Under the pieces are notes generated by a model. That model saw nothing but the letters and a program-made list of their open reading frames with translations. It was not told where the DNA came from and ran no database searches. DNA of 64,000 bases, taken from the NCBI GenBank assembly GCA_016702545.1, contig JADJDT010000018.1:102930-166929 (forward strand), written 5' to 3'. Of the stretch, positions 1 to 8,810 are shown in pieces; positions within the stretch are counted from its first letter, which is position 1; every line of letters begins with the position of its first letter. The position numbers and the translations under genes were made by a program. The DNA comes from Pseudomonadota bacterium. Its GTDB lineage: Bacteria; Myxococcota_A; Polyangia; GCA-2747355.

Positions 1-113
1 AGGCCCACGGCGGCCTCGGCTTCCTCGAGCACCTGCGCATCGGCCTGCCCGTGACCTTGCTCACGACCCTGGTCGGTGCGCTGTGGCTGCTGGCCGTGAT
101 GCCGCTGCGCTGA
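1..113 (+). CDS. C-terminal end of an ion/anion transporter (ArsB/NhaD or SLC13-like), partial
   Basis: Only the last 36 codons are present, ending in TGA at 111-113. The peptide contains LRIGLPVTLLTTLVGALWLL, a pattern typical of the last membrane helix and end of ArsB/NhaD, CitMHS and SLC13-type secondary transporters, which often finish with a glycine/proline/threonine-rich helix of this kind. It is strongly hydrophobic and ends with a short basic tail. The gene starts outside the window, so substrate and family cannot be fixed. It converges on the minus-strand gene that ends at 131, with 17 bp between the stops. Confidence 0.5.
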   Translation, partial: AHGGLGFLEHLRIGLPVTLLTTLVGALWLLAVMPLR

Positions 114-130
114 AGACCCGCGCGCGGGGC

Positions 131-615
131 TCAGGGCAAGCTCGGCAGCTCGTCGTAGCGCTCGAGCTGCGGCTGGTCGCCGATCAGCACGCGGCCGCCG
201 TGCACGACCCACGCGTGCGCCGCCAGCCCGGCGGCCGAGCCATCGGCGCCACGCCGAGGCGCAGCTCGGCAGGCACCCCGGCGCAGCGGAGCAGCCGCTG
301 CGCCACCAACGCGCGCGCCAGGCAGGTCGAGGTCCCGGGGAGCAGGCGCGCGGCGCGCTCGACGGCCCGCACGATCGCGGCCGCCACATCGCCACCCGGC
401 GGCGACCCCGCCAGCTCCGCCTGCGGCGGCGCCACGGTGGCACGAGCGAAGCTCAGCACCACCTGCAGCGGCGCCCTCCGCAACAGCACCCGCACCAGCC
501 CGAGCAGCACGGCCGCGCGCCCGAGCAGGCGGCGCTCGCTGGCGCTCAGACGCAAGCCACGCCGGATCCCGCGCCAAACTCGCTGTGGGCCTCGAGGCCA
601 GGCACTCGGCTTCAT
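131..615 (-). CDS. lasso peptide biosynthesis B2-like / transglutaminase-like protein, frameshifted
   Basis: The ATG at 615 opens a reading frame (MKPSAWPRGPQRVW...) with the family's core motif LLPGTSTCLARALVAQRLL and then AELRLGVA. The Cys of STCLARA is the expected nucleophile of the Transglut_core3/lasso B2 fold. After about position 250 the matching continuation, AHAWVVHGGRVLIGD, carrying the expected His, is read in a different frame that stops at 131. Adding one base between about 235 and 260 (for example in the GGG near 237) joins the two halves into a protein of about 161 residues, a normal length for a stand-alone B2 protein. No lasso precursor, B1 or asparagine-synthetase-like C gene is visible nearby, so lasso peptide synthesis is not supported; many such proteins are orphan transglutaminase-like peptidases. 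The break may be an assembly error or real decay. Confidence 0.7.
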
Positions 616-622
616 TGTCCCC

Positions 623-688
623 GAACCGTAACGGTTCACGGGGGGATGATCCATCCCCCCGCCCCGAAAAGGCGCGACTTTTCGGGGC
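623..688. repeat. cluster of three consecutive perfect inverted repeats
   Basis: Three palindromes follow one another. 623-637 has 7-bp arms (GAACCGT / ACGGTTC) around one base. 640-660 has 9-bp arms (GGGGGGATG / CATCCCCCC) around ATC. 661-688 has 11-bp arms (GCCCCGAAAAG / CTTTTCGGGGC) around GCGCGA. The set lies directly upstream of the lasso-B2-like gene and 200 bp before mntP, in a 275-bp intergenic region. The third could act as a bidirectional hairpin. The tight spacing is unusual for simple terminators. Confidence 0.75.
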
Positions 689-890
689 CCCACCCCCAAG
701 TCCGGCGCGCAACAAGTGGCGCGCCGCGCGAGCGCTTGGTCGCGCTCGCGTGCAGTGGATCCGAGCTTCGTTGGAAGTTGCGGCGCATTGAGGGCCGCGA
801 ACGCTTACCCCGAACCGAGCAGAGCGGGGCCGGTCGGCGCACCAGCGGATCGACGCTCAAACGCCCTCCGCTTGGTGCTACCCTCCGCGC

Positions 891-1454
891 ATGCCGCCCT
901 TCGTCTTGCTGGCGATCGCCGTCGGCCTGGCCCTGGACGCCTTCGCGGTCGCGCTGGCCGTCGGGGTCAGCGTCGAACGCGTGACCCGTGGCCATACCTT
1001 TCGCCTGGCCTGGCACTTCGGCCTCTTTCAGTTTCTGATGCCCATCGTCGGTTGGTTGGCCGGGCTGACCGTGCAGCGCTCGTTCGCCGCCTTCGATCAC
1101 TGGATCGTCTTCGGGCTGCTCTCCGCGATCGGCGGCAAGATGGTCGTGGAGTCCCTGCGGAGCCCCAAGGCAGAGGCCCCGCGCGCCGACCCGACCCGCG
1201 GCTGGTCGCTGGTCGCGCTCTCGCTCGCCACCAGCATCGACGCGCTGGCCGTCGGCCTGTCGCTGGCCCTGCTCGGCACGCGCATCTGGTACCCGGCGAT
1301 CGTCATCGGCCTGACGGCCGGGGCGCTCACCGCGCTCGGCCTGCAGCTCGGTAGGCCGCTCGGGGCGCTCTTCGGCCGCCGTATCGAGGCCCTCGGTGGC
1401 GCCGTATTGATCGGCATCGGCGTCAAGACGCTCTTCGACCACCTCGGGGGCTAG
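891..1454 (+). CDS. mntP: manganese efflux pump MntP
   Basis: This 187-residue polytopic membrane protein matches MntP (YebN), which exports Mn(II) across the inner membrane. It has about six hydrophobic segments in two related halves. The conserved acidic positions inside the helices are visible: GLALDAFAVALAVGVS near the N-terminus and ATSIDALAVGLSLAL in the second half, each with the Asp expected in the transport path. GIGVKTLFDHL closes the protein as in the family. The length is normal. The start ATG at 891 lacks an obvious Shine-Dalgarno sequence. No yybP-ykoY manganese riboswitch could be recognised upstream. It converges on the P-type ATPase gene, with 10 bp between them. Confidence 0.93.
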   Translation: MPPFVLLAIAVGLALDAFAVALAVGVSVERVTRGHTFRLAWHFGLFQFLMPIVGWLAGLTVQRSFAAFDHWIVFGLLSAIGGKMVVESLRSPKAEAPRADPTRGWSLVALSLATSIDALAVGLSLALLGTRIWYPAIVIGLTAGALTALGLQLGRPLGALFGRRIEALGGAVLIGIGVKTLFDHLGG

Positions 1455-1464
1455 CCCGCCAAGA

Positions 1465-4104
1465 TCAGGGCCCCTGCGGCCCCACCCGATCGCGGGCGCG
1501 CAGCCAGCCGCTGCAGCGCTGGCTGACCTTGAGCAGCTCGAACCACAGCACGCAGACCAGCCCCGCGCCCAGCGCCAGGGCCAGATCGGCGAGGTGGATC
1601 GGCGCGAAGTGAAACAGCCGCCGCGCGCCCGGCTGCAGCAGCACCACCGCCAGCAGCACCGTGGTGCCGCCGAGCACCCACCACAGCGCCGCGTTGGGCT
1701 GCCGCAGCGTGGCCGCGATCGTGCGCGACCACGAACGGTTGGTGAGGATGATCATCACGAACGCGACGACCAGCGTGGCGAAGGTCAGCGCCCGCGCCGC
1801 ATCGTCGCCGTGGTGGCGCTTGGCCAGCACGAAGACCCCGAGGCAGACCGCCAGCACACTGAGTCCCTGCAACACGCTGACGCCGATCGTGCTCCAGGAG
1901 AAGAGCCGCTCGCGCGGGCTGCGCGGCGGGCGTCGCATCACGTCCGGCTCGGCGGCCTCCGCCTCGTAGACCAACGAGCAGGAGGGATCGATCACCAACT
2001 CGAGGAAGACGATGTGCACGGGCAACAAGAGCAGCGGCCAATCGGGGAGGAAGACGGGAATCATCGACAGCCCGGCGATCGGCACATGGACAGCGAAGAT
2101 GAAGGCCACCGCCTTGCGAATGTTGTCGAAGATGCGCCGGCCCAGCCGCACGGCGGCGACGATCGAGGAGAAGTCGTCGTCGAGCAGCACCAGCGAAGCG
2201 GCCTCGCGCGCCACGTCGGTGCCGCGCCCGCCCATGGCGATGCCGATGTCCGCCGCCTTCAGCGCCGGCGCGTCGTTGACGCCGTCGCCGGTCATCGCGA
2301 CGACCTCGCCCGCCGCCTTGAGCGCGTTGACGATCCGCAGCTTCTGCACCGGCACCACCCGGGCAAAGACGTCCACCTCGCGCACGCACTGGGTCAAGGC
2401 TTCATCACTCAGCGCATCGAGCGCGTCGCCGGTCAGCACCGCTGCCGCGTCACCGAGCCCGGCCTGGCGTGCAATGCTGAGCGCGGTGACGGGATAGTCG
2501 CCGGTGATCATCACCACGCGGATCCCCGCGGCATGGCACTCCGCCACCGCCGCGGGCACCGTCGGGCGCAAGGGATCGGCAAAGCCGAGCAGGCCCACCA
2601 GCGTCAGGCCGAGCTGCTCTGGCTGTTCGGGCAAGACCTGCGCCGGCGCCGTACCGCAGGCCACCGCCAGCACGCGCAGCCCCTGACTCGCGAGCCGCGC
2701 GACCTCGGCCTCCAGCGCGTCCCGCCGCGCCGGCGCGAGCGCGCACAGCGCCGCCACGGTCTCCGGGGCGCCCTTGACCGCGATGGTGGCCAAACCACTG
2801 CCGACGCGCTCCCAGGCCTGCGTGACGGCCAAGCGCTCGGCCGTCAGCGGGTACTCGCGCAGCAGCCGCCACTCGGGGTGCAGGTGCTCGGTGTCCCCCA
2901 GTAACCGCCCTCCAGCGCTGTGCAGCGCCCGTTCCATTGGGTCGAAGGGATCGCGCTTGCTGGCGAGAATCGCGCTCTCGAGCAGCGTGTGCAGCTCCTC
3001 CGGCAGGGCCCGTTCCTGGCCCTCGAGGGTCAGGGCGCAGCCCTCCGCCACCAGCGCCCGCAGCGCCATCTGGTTGACCGTGAGGGTGCCGGTCTTGTCG
3101 ACGCAGAGCACCGTCGCCGCCCCGAGCGTCTCGACCGCGGGCATCCGCCGCGTCAGCACCTGACTGCGTGAGATGCGCCAGGCGCCGAGCGCGAGGAACA
3201 CGGTGAGCACCACCGGGAACTCCTCGGGCAGCACCGACATCGCCATCGCGATGCCCGCCAGCAGGCCCTGTTTCCAGGCCAGCACCCCGCCGCCGCGCGT
3301 CAGCGCGTACACCACCACCACCACCGCACAGAGCGAGAGCCCGACCATCGCCAGGCTGCGCACCAGGCGCGCCGTCTCCCGCTGCAAGCGGGTTGGCTCG
3401 GGCCGTACCTCGTGCAGGGCGCGACCGATCTTCCCCAGCTCCGTACCGCCGCCCGTCGTCACGACCTCGGCGATGGCCTGGCCGGCGGTCACCAGCGTGC
3501 CCGAGTACACCGCGGGCAGGTCATCGCCGCCGGGGCGTCCGAGCCCCGTGGCCGCGGGCGCGGCCGCCTTGCGCACCGGCACGGACTCCCCGGTCAGCAG
3601 CGACTCATCGACGGCCAGGTGCAGCGCGCTGCGCACCAGCGCATCGGCTGGCACACGGTCGCCCTCGACCAGCAGCAGCACGTCGCCCGGCACCACCTCA
3701 CGACCCGGGATCCGCCGCTGCTGCCCCCCACGAATGACCAAGGCCCGCGGGCTCGAGAGGTCGCGCAGCGCCTCGAGCGCGCGCTCGGTGCGCCGCTCCT
3801 GCACGATCGTGATGCTCATCACCACGATCACGAAGCCGAGCAGCATCAGCGCGTCGGCCGGTTCGCCCATCAGCAGGTAGAGCCCCCCGGCCGCCACCAG
3901 CATCAGGAACATCGGCTCGCGCACGACCTCCCAGGCCACCGCCCCGAGCCCGCGGCGATGCTGTGCGGGCAGCTCGTTGGCGCCGGCCTCGACCAGCCGC
4001 CGCGCCGCCTCCTGCTCCGTCAGTCCGGACCAGTCCCCGAGCTCGATACCGTCGCTAGGGCGCGGCACCGCACCGCGCGCCGACCCCCCCGTCGCCATCG
4101 TCAT
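1465..4104 (-). CDS. cation-transporting P-type ATPase
   Basis: This is an 879-residue P-type ATPase with all catalytic landmarks. There is an N-terminal cation-ATPase domain (about 20-70), the actuator-domain TGES loop at 171-174, the phosphorylation motif DKTGTLT with the acyl-phosphate Asp at 336, KGAPE in the nucleotide-binding domain, and the hinge motif MTGDGVNDAP from 604. Four C-terminal membrane helices follow. The M4 ion site reads VLPEEFPVVLTVFLALG. This PEEFP form differs from the PEGLP of SERCA-type pumps and the CPx motif of heavy-metal pumps, and belongs to a poorly characterised branch next to the P2 ATPases. No N-terminal heavy-metal domain is present. The transported ion (Ca, Mg, Mn or other) is not determined. 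Proximity to mntP hints at metal homeostasis but proves nothing. An internal ATG at 4098 is an alternative start. Confidence 0.92.
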   Translation of the reverse strand: MTMATGGSARGAVPRPSDGIELGDWSGLTEQEAARRLVEAGANELPAQHRRGLGAVAWEVVREPMFLMLVAAGGLYLLMGEPADALMLLGFVIVVMSITIVQERRTERALEALRDLSSPRALVIRGGQQRRIPGREVVPGDVLLLVEGDRVPADALVRSALHLAVDESLLTGESVPVRKAAAPAATGLGRPGGDDLPAVYSGTLVTAGQAIAEVVTTGGGTELGKIGRALHEVRPEPTRLQRETARLVRSLAMVGLSLCAVVVVVYALTRGGGVLAWKQGLLAGIAMAMSVLPEEFPVVLTVFLALGAWRISRSQVLTRRMPAVETLGAATVLCVDKTGTLTVNQMALRALVAEGCALTLEGQERALPEELHTLLESAILASKRDPFDPMERALHSAGGRLLGDTEHLHPEWRLLREYPLTAERLAVTQAWERVGSGLATIAVKGAPETVAALCALAPARRDALEAEVARLASQGLRVLAVACGTAPAQVLPEQPEQLGLTLVGLLGFADPLRPTVPAAVAECHAAGIRVVMITGDYPVTALSIARQAGLGDAAAVLTGDALDALSDEALTQCVREVDVFARVVPVQKLRIVNALKAAGEVVAMTGDGVNDAPALKAADIGIAMGGRGTDVAREAASLVLLDDDFSSIVAAVRLGRRIFDNIRKAVAFIFAVHVPIAGLSMIPVFLPDWPLLLLPVHIVFLELVIDPSCSLVYEAEAAEPDVMRRPPRSPRERLFSWSTIGVSVLQGLSVLAVCLGVFVLAKRHHGDDAARALTFATLVVAFVMIILTNRSWSRTIAATLRQPNAALWWVLGGTTVLLAVVLLQPGARRLFHFAPIHLADLALALGAGLVCVLWFELLKVSQRCSGWLRARDRVGPQGP

Positions 4105-4289
4105 CGCCGACCCCCACCGCGGCCAAGGGCCGCCCCGCGCGCATCCTACCCCAGAGTTGAGGCCTGCACCTCGACAGCCACCGTCGACCGATTTGTCGTG
4201 TCACGATCCCTGAGCTACGACGCCGCGCCGTCCTGGGGCTTTCGCGGCGGCGCTCGCGGGAGTAGGGTCCCCGCCGCAAGAGGTGCCCA

Positions 4290-6167
4290 GTGCGTCAGCC
4301 CACGACCGATTCGACAGTCCCCCACGAGTCCGCCGTGGCCTTGCGCCTGACCGCGCTCGGCATCGTCTATGGCGACATCGGCACCAGCCCGCTCTACGCG
4401 CTGCGCGAGTGCTTCAGCCCGCTGCATGGGGTGGCCGTCACGCGCGAGAGCGTGCTCGGCGTGTTGTCGCTGGTGGCCTGGGCGCTGATCCTCGTCGTCT
4501 CCGTCAAGTACGTCGGCTATCTGATGCGCGCCGACAACCGCGGCGAGGGCGGCGTGCTCGCGCTGATGGGGCTGGCCTCGGTGGCAGCGCCGCGCAAGGC
4601 CGCCACGGCGACGCTGATCGGCCTGCTCGGCGCCGGCCTACTGCTCGGCGATGGCATGATCACCCCAGCGATCTCCGTGCTCAGCGCGGTCGAGGGCCTC
4701 GAGATCGCCACACCCGCCCTCGGTCATCTCGTGGTCCCCCTGACCATCGCCCTGCTGATCGGGCTGTTCGCGCTGCAACGGCGCGGTACCAGCGGCGTCG
4801 GCGCGGTCTTCGGTCCCGTGATCCTGCTCTGGTTCGTCGTCATCGGCGGTCTGGGCCTGCGCGCCCTCTGGGCCGATCCCGGCGTGCTTTGGGCGCTGAG
4901 CCCCAGCTTCGCGGTCGTCTTCCTCGCCCATCAGCCCGGTCACGCGCTGACCGTGCTCGGCTCGGTCTTCCTCGCCGTGACCGGCGCCGAGGCGCTCTAC
5001 GCCGACATGGGACACGTTGGCCGCCGGCCGATTCGTCAGACCTGGTACGGCATCGTACTGCCCGCGCTGCTGCTCAACTACCTCGGCCAGGGGGCCGCGC
5101 TGCTCGCCGACCCGCGCCACGCCACCAGCCCCTTCTTCATGCTGGCGCCCGACTGGGCCCTCGTCCCGCTCGTGCTGCTCGCCACCGCCGCGACGATCAT
5201 CGCCTCGCAGGCGCTGATCTCGGGCGCCTTCTCGCTGGCGCGCCAGGCGGTGATGCTCGGCTTCTGGCCCCGCATGGCGATTCGCCACACCTCCGCCGCG
5301 CACGTCGGCCAGATCTACATCCCCACCGTCAACGCGCTGCTGATGCTGAGCGCGATCGCGCTGGTGCTCGGCTTCGGCTCGTCGAGCGCGCTGGCCGCCG
5401 CCTATGGGGTGGCGGTCGTCGCCGCCATGATCACGACCACGCTGCTGGCCTACGTCGTGGCGCGCTTCGTCTGGAAGTGGTCGGCCGTCGCGGCCATCAG
5501 CGTGACCGTGGTGCTGCTGGCCCTCGACGGCTCGTTCCTCTTCGCCAACCTGGTCAAGGTCGCGCAGGGCGGCTGGTTCCCCCTCGTGATCGCCGGTACG
5601 TTCTTCGTCTTGATGACGACTTGGCGCCGCGGTCGTCAGCTGATGCAGCAGCACATCGCGGCCGAGAGCCTCGACCTCGACGACTTCTACGAGCTGATGC
5701 GGGTCGAGCGGGCCGCCCGGGTGCCAGGCACCGCCGTCTTCATGACCGGCACCGGGACCGGCACCCCTGCCGCCTTGCTGCACAACTTCACCCACAACCG
5801 CGTGGTCCACGAGCACGTCGTGCTGCTGCAGGTCGTCACCGCCGACGAGCCGCGCGTGCCCCCCACGCAGCGGCTGAAGATCGAGCCGCTGAAGGAGGGC
5901 TTCGTCCGCGCCGTCGCGCTCTACGGCTTCATGGAGGAACCCGACATCGCCAGGCTGCTGGCCCACGCCGACCTGCCGGGCTACGCGCCCAACTACACGG
6001 CCTTCTTCTTCGGCCGCGAGACCATCCTGCGCGGCGCCCGCGGCGGGATGGCCGCCTGGCGCAAGCACCTCTTCGGTCAGCTCTCCGGCCTGGCCCAACC
6101 CGCGGTCGCCTTCTTCCGCATCCCGCCCGAGCATGTGATCGAGGTCGGCCGCCACATCCGCCTCTGA
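4290..6167 (+). CDS. kup: low-affinity potassium uptake protein Kup
   Basis: This 625-residue protein matches the KUP/HAK/KT family of K+/H+ symporters. The signature GIVYGDIGTSPLYALRECF lies at residues 24-42, followed by twelve predicted membrane segments and a cytoplasmic C-terminal domain of about 170 residues (from roughly 455) containing HNFTHNRVVHEHVVLLQV, YGFMEEPDI and FFFGRET, all typical of Kup. Length is normal. It is transcribed divergently from the P-type ATPase gene across a 185-bp gap that probably carries both promoters, although no clear -35/-10 boxes can be assigned in such GC-rich sequence. Confidence 0.96.
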   Translation: MRQPTTDSTVPHESAVALRLTALGIVYGDIGTSPLYALRECFSPLHGVAVTRESVLGVLSLVAWALILVVSVKYVGYLMRADNRGEGGVLALMGLASVAAPRKAATATLIGLLGAGLLLGDGMITPAISVLSAVEGLEIATPALGHLVVPLTIALLIGLFALQRRGTSGVGAVFGPVILLWFVVIGGLGLRALWADPGVLWALSPSFAVVFLAHQPGHALTVLGSVFLAVTGAEALYADMGHVGRRPIRQTWYGIVLPALLLNYLGQGAALLADPRHATSPFFMLAPDWALVPLVLLATAATIIASQALISGAFSLARQAVMLGFWPRMAIRHTSAAHVGQIYIPTVNALLMLSAIALVLGFGSSSALAAAYGVAVVAAMITTTLLAYVVARFVWKWSAVAAISVTVVLLALDGSFLFANLVKVAQGGWFPLVIAGTFFVLMTTWRRGRQLMQQHIAAESLDLDDFYELMRVERAARVPGTAVFMTGTGTGTPAALLHNFTHNRVVHEHVVLLQVVTADEPRVPPTQRLKIEPLKEGFVRAVALYGFMEEPDIARLLAHADLPGYAPNYTAFFFGRETILRGARGGMAAWRKHLFGQLSGLAQPAVAFFRIPPEHVIEVGRHIRL

Positions 6168-6269
6168 ACGCCGCGAGGGCGGGTCCATGGTGGCGGGGTC
6201 CCGTCGTCGCCTCGCGTCGCGTCGCGTCGCGTCTTGGTCGAGACCGCGCCGCCATGCTAGCGTCGACGC

Positions 6270-7109
6270 ATGGGCCACGAGGCATTCGCCGTCGATGCAG
6301 CGGATCCACGGGCACCGGCGCAGGCCGTCTGGGATCGCATGAGCGTCGAAGAGCGGCGCGAGGTACTGGCGTCGCTCCCCACCGAGATCCCGCGCAAGAC
6401 CCTGCCCGAGGGCGACGCCCACCGGATTCCAAAGGCGCGGGCGCTGGAGGCCCTCGACGAGTATTTTCGACGGATCGGTCGGCGGGTCTATCTCGGCTCC
6501 GAGCTGCCCGTCTACTACCCCGACGAAGCGATGTTTGCGCCGGACCTGATCGCCGTCGTCGACGTCGACCCGCGGGAACGCGAGGCCTGGGTGGTCAGCG
6601 ACGAGGGCCGCGGCCTCGATGTCGTGATCGAGGTGCTGGTCTCGGGCGAGCGGGCGAAGGACCTGCGAAGAAACGTCGAGCGCCTGGCGCGCCTCGGCAT
6701 CCCCGAGTACTTCATCTACGAGCCGCGGAAGCGCCGGCTCAGCGGGCACCGCCTGCCAGCGGCGGGGTCGAAGACCTACGAGCCCATCGTGCCGCAGGGC
6801 GGGCGTTGGCGCTCCGTGCTGCTCGACCTGGATTTGGTGCTAGACGGCGGCCGACTACGCTTCTTCCACGGCTCCGCACCTCTGCTCGATGCGCAGGAAC
6901 TCGTCAGCCGTCTCTCGGCCATGGTCGATGACGCCGTGCGCCGCGCCGAGGACGAGGCCAGCCGCGCCGACGACGAAGCCAAGCGCGCCGAGGACGAAGC
7001 CAAGCGCGCCGACGACGAAGCCAAGCGCGCCGAGGACGAAGCCAAGCGCGCCGACCGGCTGGCTGCCAAGCTGCGCCAGCTCGGCCTGGATCCCGACGCC
7101 CTCGACTGA
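6270..7109 (+). CDS. Uma2 family (DUF820) putative restriction endonuclease
   Basis: This 279-residue protein carries a PD-(D/E)XK-like Uma2 domain at about 50-195. YLGSELPVYYP is followed by APDLIAVVDVDP (catalytic Asp), VVIEVLVSGERAKDLRRN (Glu plus basic residues) and RLGIPEYFIYEPRKRRLSGHRL. The C-terminal 60 residues are a charged helix of heptads (RAEDEAK/RADDEAK) ending in LAAKLRQLGLDPDALD, a tail also common in cyanobacterial Uma2 proteins. Uma2 proteins occur in many paralogues and their biological substrate is unknown. The gene stands alone and no methylase is adjacent. The ATG at 6270 follows a short CGCGT repeat at about 6215-6235. Confidence 0.88.
   Translation: MGHEAFAVDAADPRAPAQAVWDRMSVEERREVLASLPTEIPRKTLPEGDAHRIPKARALEALDEYFRRIGRRVYLGSELPVYYPDEAMFAPDLIAVVDVDPREREAWVVSDEGRGLDVVIEVLVSGERAKDLRRNVERLARLGIPEYFIYEPRKRRLSGHRLPAAGSKTYEPIVPQGGRWRSVLLDLDLVLDGGRLRFFHGSAPLLDAQELVSRLSAMVDDAVRRAEDEASRADDEAKRAEDEAKRADDEAKRAEDEAKRADRLAAKLRQLGLDPDALD
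6942..7055 (+). repeat. 21-bp tandem repeat inside the Uma2 gene
   Basis: Five complete 21-bp units (6942-7046) and a partial sixth encode the heptads RAEDEAS, RADDEAK, RAEDEAK, RADDEAK, RAEDEAK, RAD. Alternate units are nearly identical at the DNA level, giving a higher-order 42-bp period. The array makes a charged alpha-helix and is likely to change length by slippage without breaking the frame. Confidence 0.9.
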
Positions 7110-7216
7110 GAGCTGAGCAGGACTCGACTCCGGAAGGCCCAGCCCCTGCAGGCCGTTACGCCTCGCAGGTCCCCCGAACAGCGCACCTCGAACGCCGTCG
7201 CGGACCGCGCTCATGA

Positions 7217-7303
7217 CGCGCGTCAAACGAACCCGGGTGAGGGACTCTGAGGGACTCTGAAACGAACCCGCGCGCGTCAAACGAACCCGGGTGAGGGACT
7301 CTG
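7217..7303. repeat. 33-bp direct repeat in an intergenic region
   Basis: Positions 7217-7249 and 7271-7303 are identical over 33 bp, beginning CGCGCGTCAAACGAACCC and ending GGGACTCTG. Between and after them are further copies of the pieces AACGAACCCG, GGGACTCTGA and GGGGACTCG, down to about 7365. The 261-bp gap between the Uma2 gene and the next stop codon is made almost wholly of these shuffled fragments. No gene is seen in it. Confidence 0.85.
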
Positions 7304-7370
7304 GAATCGCCTCCGGGGGACTCGGGGGCACTCGGGCGCGGTCGGGGACTCGAGTCGGGGACTCGACTGG

Positions 7371-8533
7371 CTACAGATAGTCAGTGTCCGCCAAATCACG
7401 TGGGTCCTCTGCGTCGATGTAGAACGTACACTTGTCAGCGGTCACGTATTCGCTGGTGTACGCGTTGCGAATACCGAAGTACGCGTCACGGTAGCAGGTC
7501 TGCGAATACGTCCCCGACGCGCCCGATCCGTTCCCGCGAGTCGTCGTCGGCGTGCTGCTGCTCCCGAACCAGCCCTTGATCGTCCCCCAGTTGCTGTACA
7601 CCGCATACGCCCCGACGGCGGCGCCGCCAAGCAGCAGCCAGTCCGTCATCGACCAACTGTCGTCTTCCTTCGCGGTCGTCTTCGCCGTGGGCGCCGTGGG
7701 TGGCGTCGGGGCCACGGGGGCGGTGGGCTCCGGGGGGGCCACGTTGGTGGTCGCATTGGTCGTCGTGCCGCTGGTGGTGGTCGGGGTCGTGCTGGTGCTG
7801 GTCGCCGCGGTCGTCGTTGTGCGCAGGGCGAAGACCGTCTTCGCGACCCCATTCATGTCGTAGGCGCGAAACTCGAGCGTGTGGCCGTTCCCGACGCTGA
7901 CCGGCTGATTGGCCGCCGCCGTGCGCGCCGTGCTGTCGGTGGGACCGCTGGAGCAGGAGGCATTGCCGCAGGGCGAGAGGATGTAGCCATAGCTGCCGCC
8001 GGCCTGCGGCCCGCGCACGATCAACACATAGGGCTGCGCCGTGCCGGTCAGGTTGAGGCTCGGAAGGCCAATCTCCGCGTTGGGCGCCACCACCGCGCTG
8101 GCGACCATCCCGCTGGGCGACCCCGACTCCGGGAGCAGCTCCGTCGTCGTCCCGCCGTGCGTGTACTTGTAGGGCTTGCCGAGGTACTCGAAGCCGAGCA
8201 CGTCTCCGGCCGCCAGCTTGGCCCAGATCACGGGGTGCTGCTGCCCGCCACCGTTACGTTGATCCGGCTCCCTTCGGCCACGACGTAGAGCTTGGTGCCG
8301 CTGGAGCTCGCGGTCGTGCCGGGGTCGGTCCCGGACGACGGCGCGATGGCGCCGACGTCGTAGGGCGAAGCTCCGTTGCCCGTGGCCGCCGCGGCGCCGG
8401 AGCCCGAGTCCACGCTGCCGGCGCAGCCGGCCTGCACGGCGCAGACGCCCAGCACCGCGACCAGGTGCAGCCAAGCCGGGCTCCGCCAACCCAGGTTCCG
8501 CCAATCGAGAGCTCGAGCGATGCGCTGCTTCAT
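7371..8533 (-). CDS. exported T/P-rich protein of unknown function, frameshifted
   Basis: The ATG at 8533 is preceded by a strong Shine-Dalgarno (GAGGAGGGGAAG). It opens a frame with a signal peptide (MKQRIARALDW... HLVAVLGVCAVQAGCAGS; lipoprotein processing is possible but the lipobox is poor) and an S/G/T-rich stretch up to INVTVAG. That frame then stops near 8228, while a continuous frame (GQQHPVIWAKLAAGDVLGFEY...) runs on to 7371. One extra G in the GGG at about 8247-8249 joins them. The mature part has a beta-rich domain, then a T/P-rich linker, one membrane-like helix (MTDWLLLGGAAVGAYAVY) and a C-terminal cysteine-containing segment. No family is recognised. Confidence 0.65.
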
Positions 8534-8784
8534 GGACTTCCCCTCCTCAACACGCTGCCGTGAACCGACGAAAGCAGCTCTCGTGCCAGGAAGGAAACCG
8601 CACGCTTTCATGTTCTTGACTGAGCGAATCAGGGCGGATGGGGACACAAGGCCGCAATTCTGCGGGGACGGCGCTGGCAGGCTGGGGTTAATCAACCCTA
8701 GAGGCAAGGGGGCTGGGGCGCGCGCAACTCCGATCTCCTGCGCTCCCGCGGGTCGGTCGATGCGCGGCCGGACGGGACACGTCC

Positions 8785-8810
8785 CCGCAAAGGGCTACCG
8801 CAAAGGGCTA
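8785..8810. repeat. 13-bp tandem duplication at the end of the DAHP synthase gene
   Basis: CCGCAAAGGGCTA occurs twice in tandem at 8785-8797 and 8798-8810. The second copy contains the stop codon and last codons of the minus-strand DAHP synthase gene, so the first copy looks like a recent duplication of the gene end. Beyond it, GGGAC-AC-GTCCC (about 8774-8785) could form a small hairpin. The rest of 8534-8784 holds no gene; another small hairpin, GGGTT-AATC-AACCC, lies near 8684-8697. Confidence 0.7.

Noticed and set aside
700..890. Possible yybP-ykoY manganese riboswitch in front of mntP
   Set aside because: The conserved loops of that riboswitch could not be found in the sequence.
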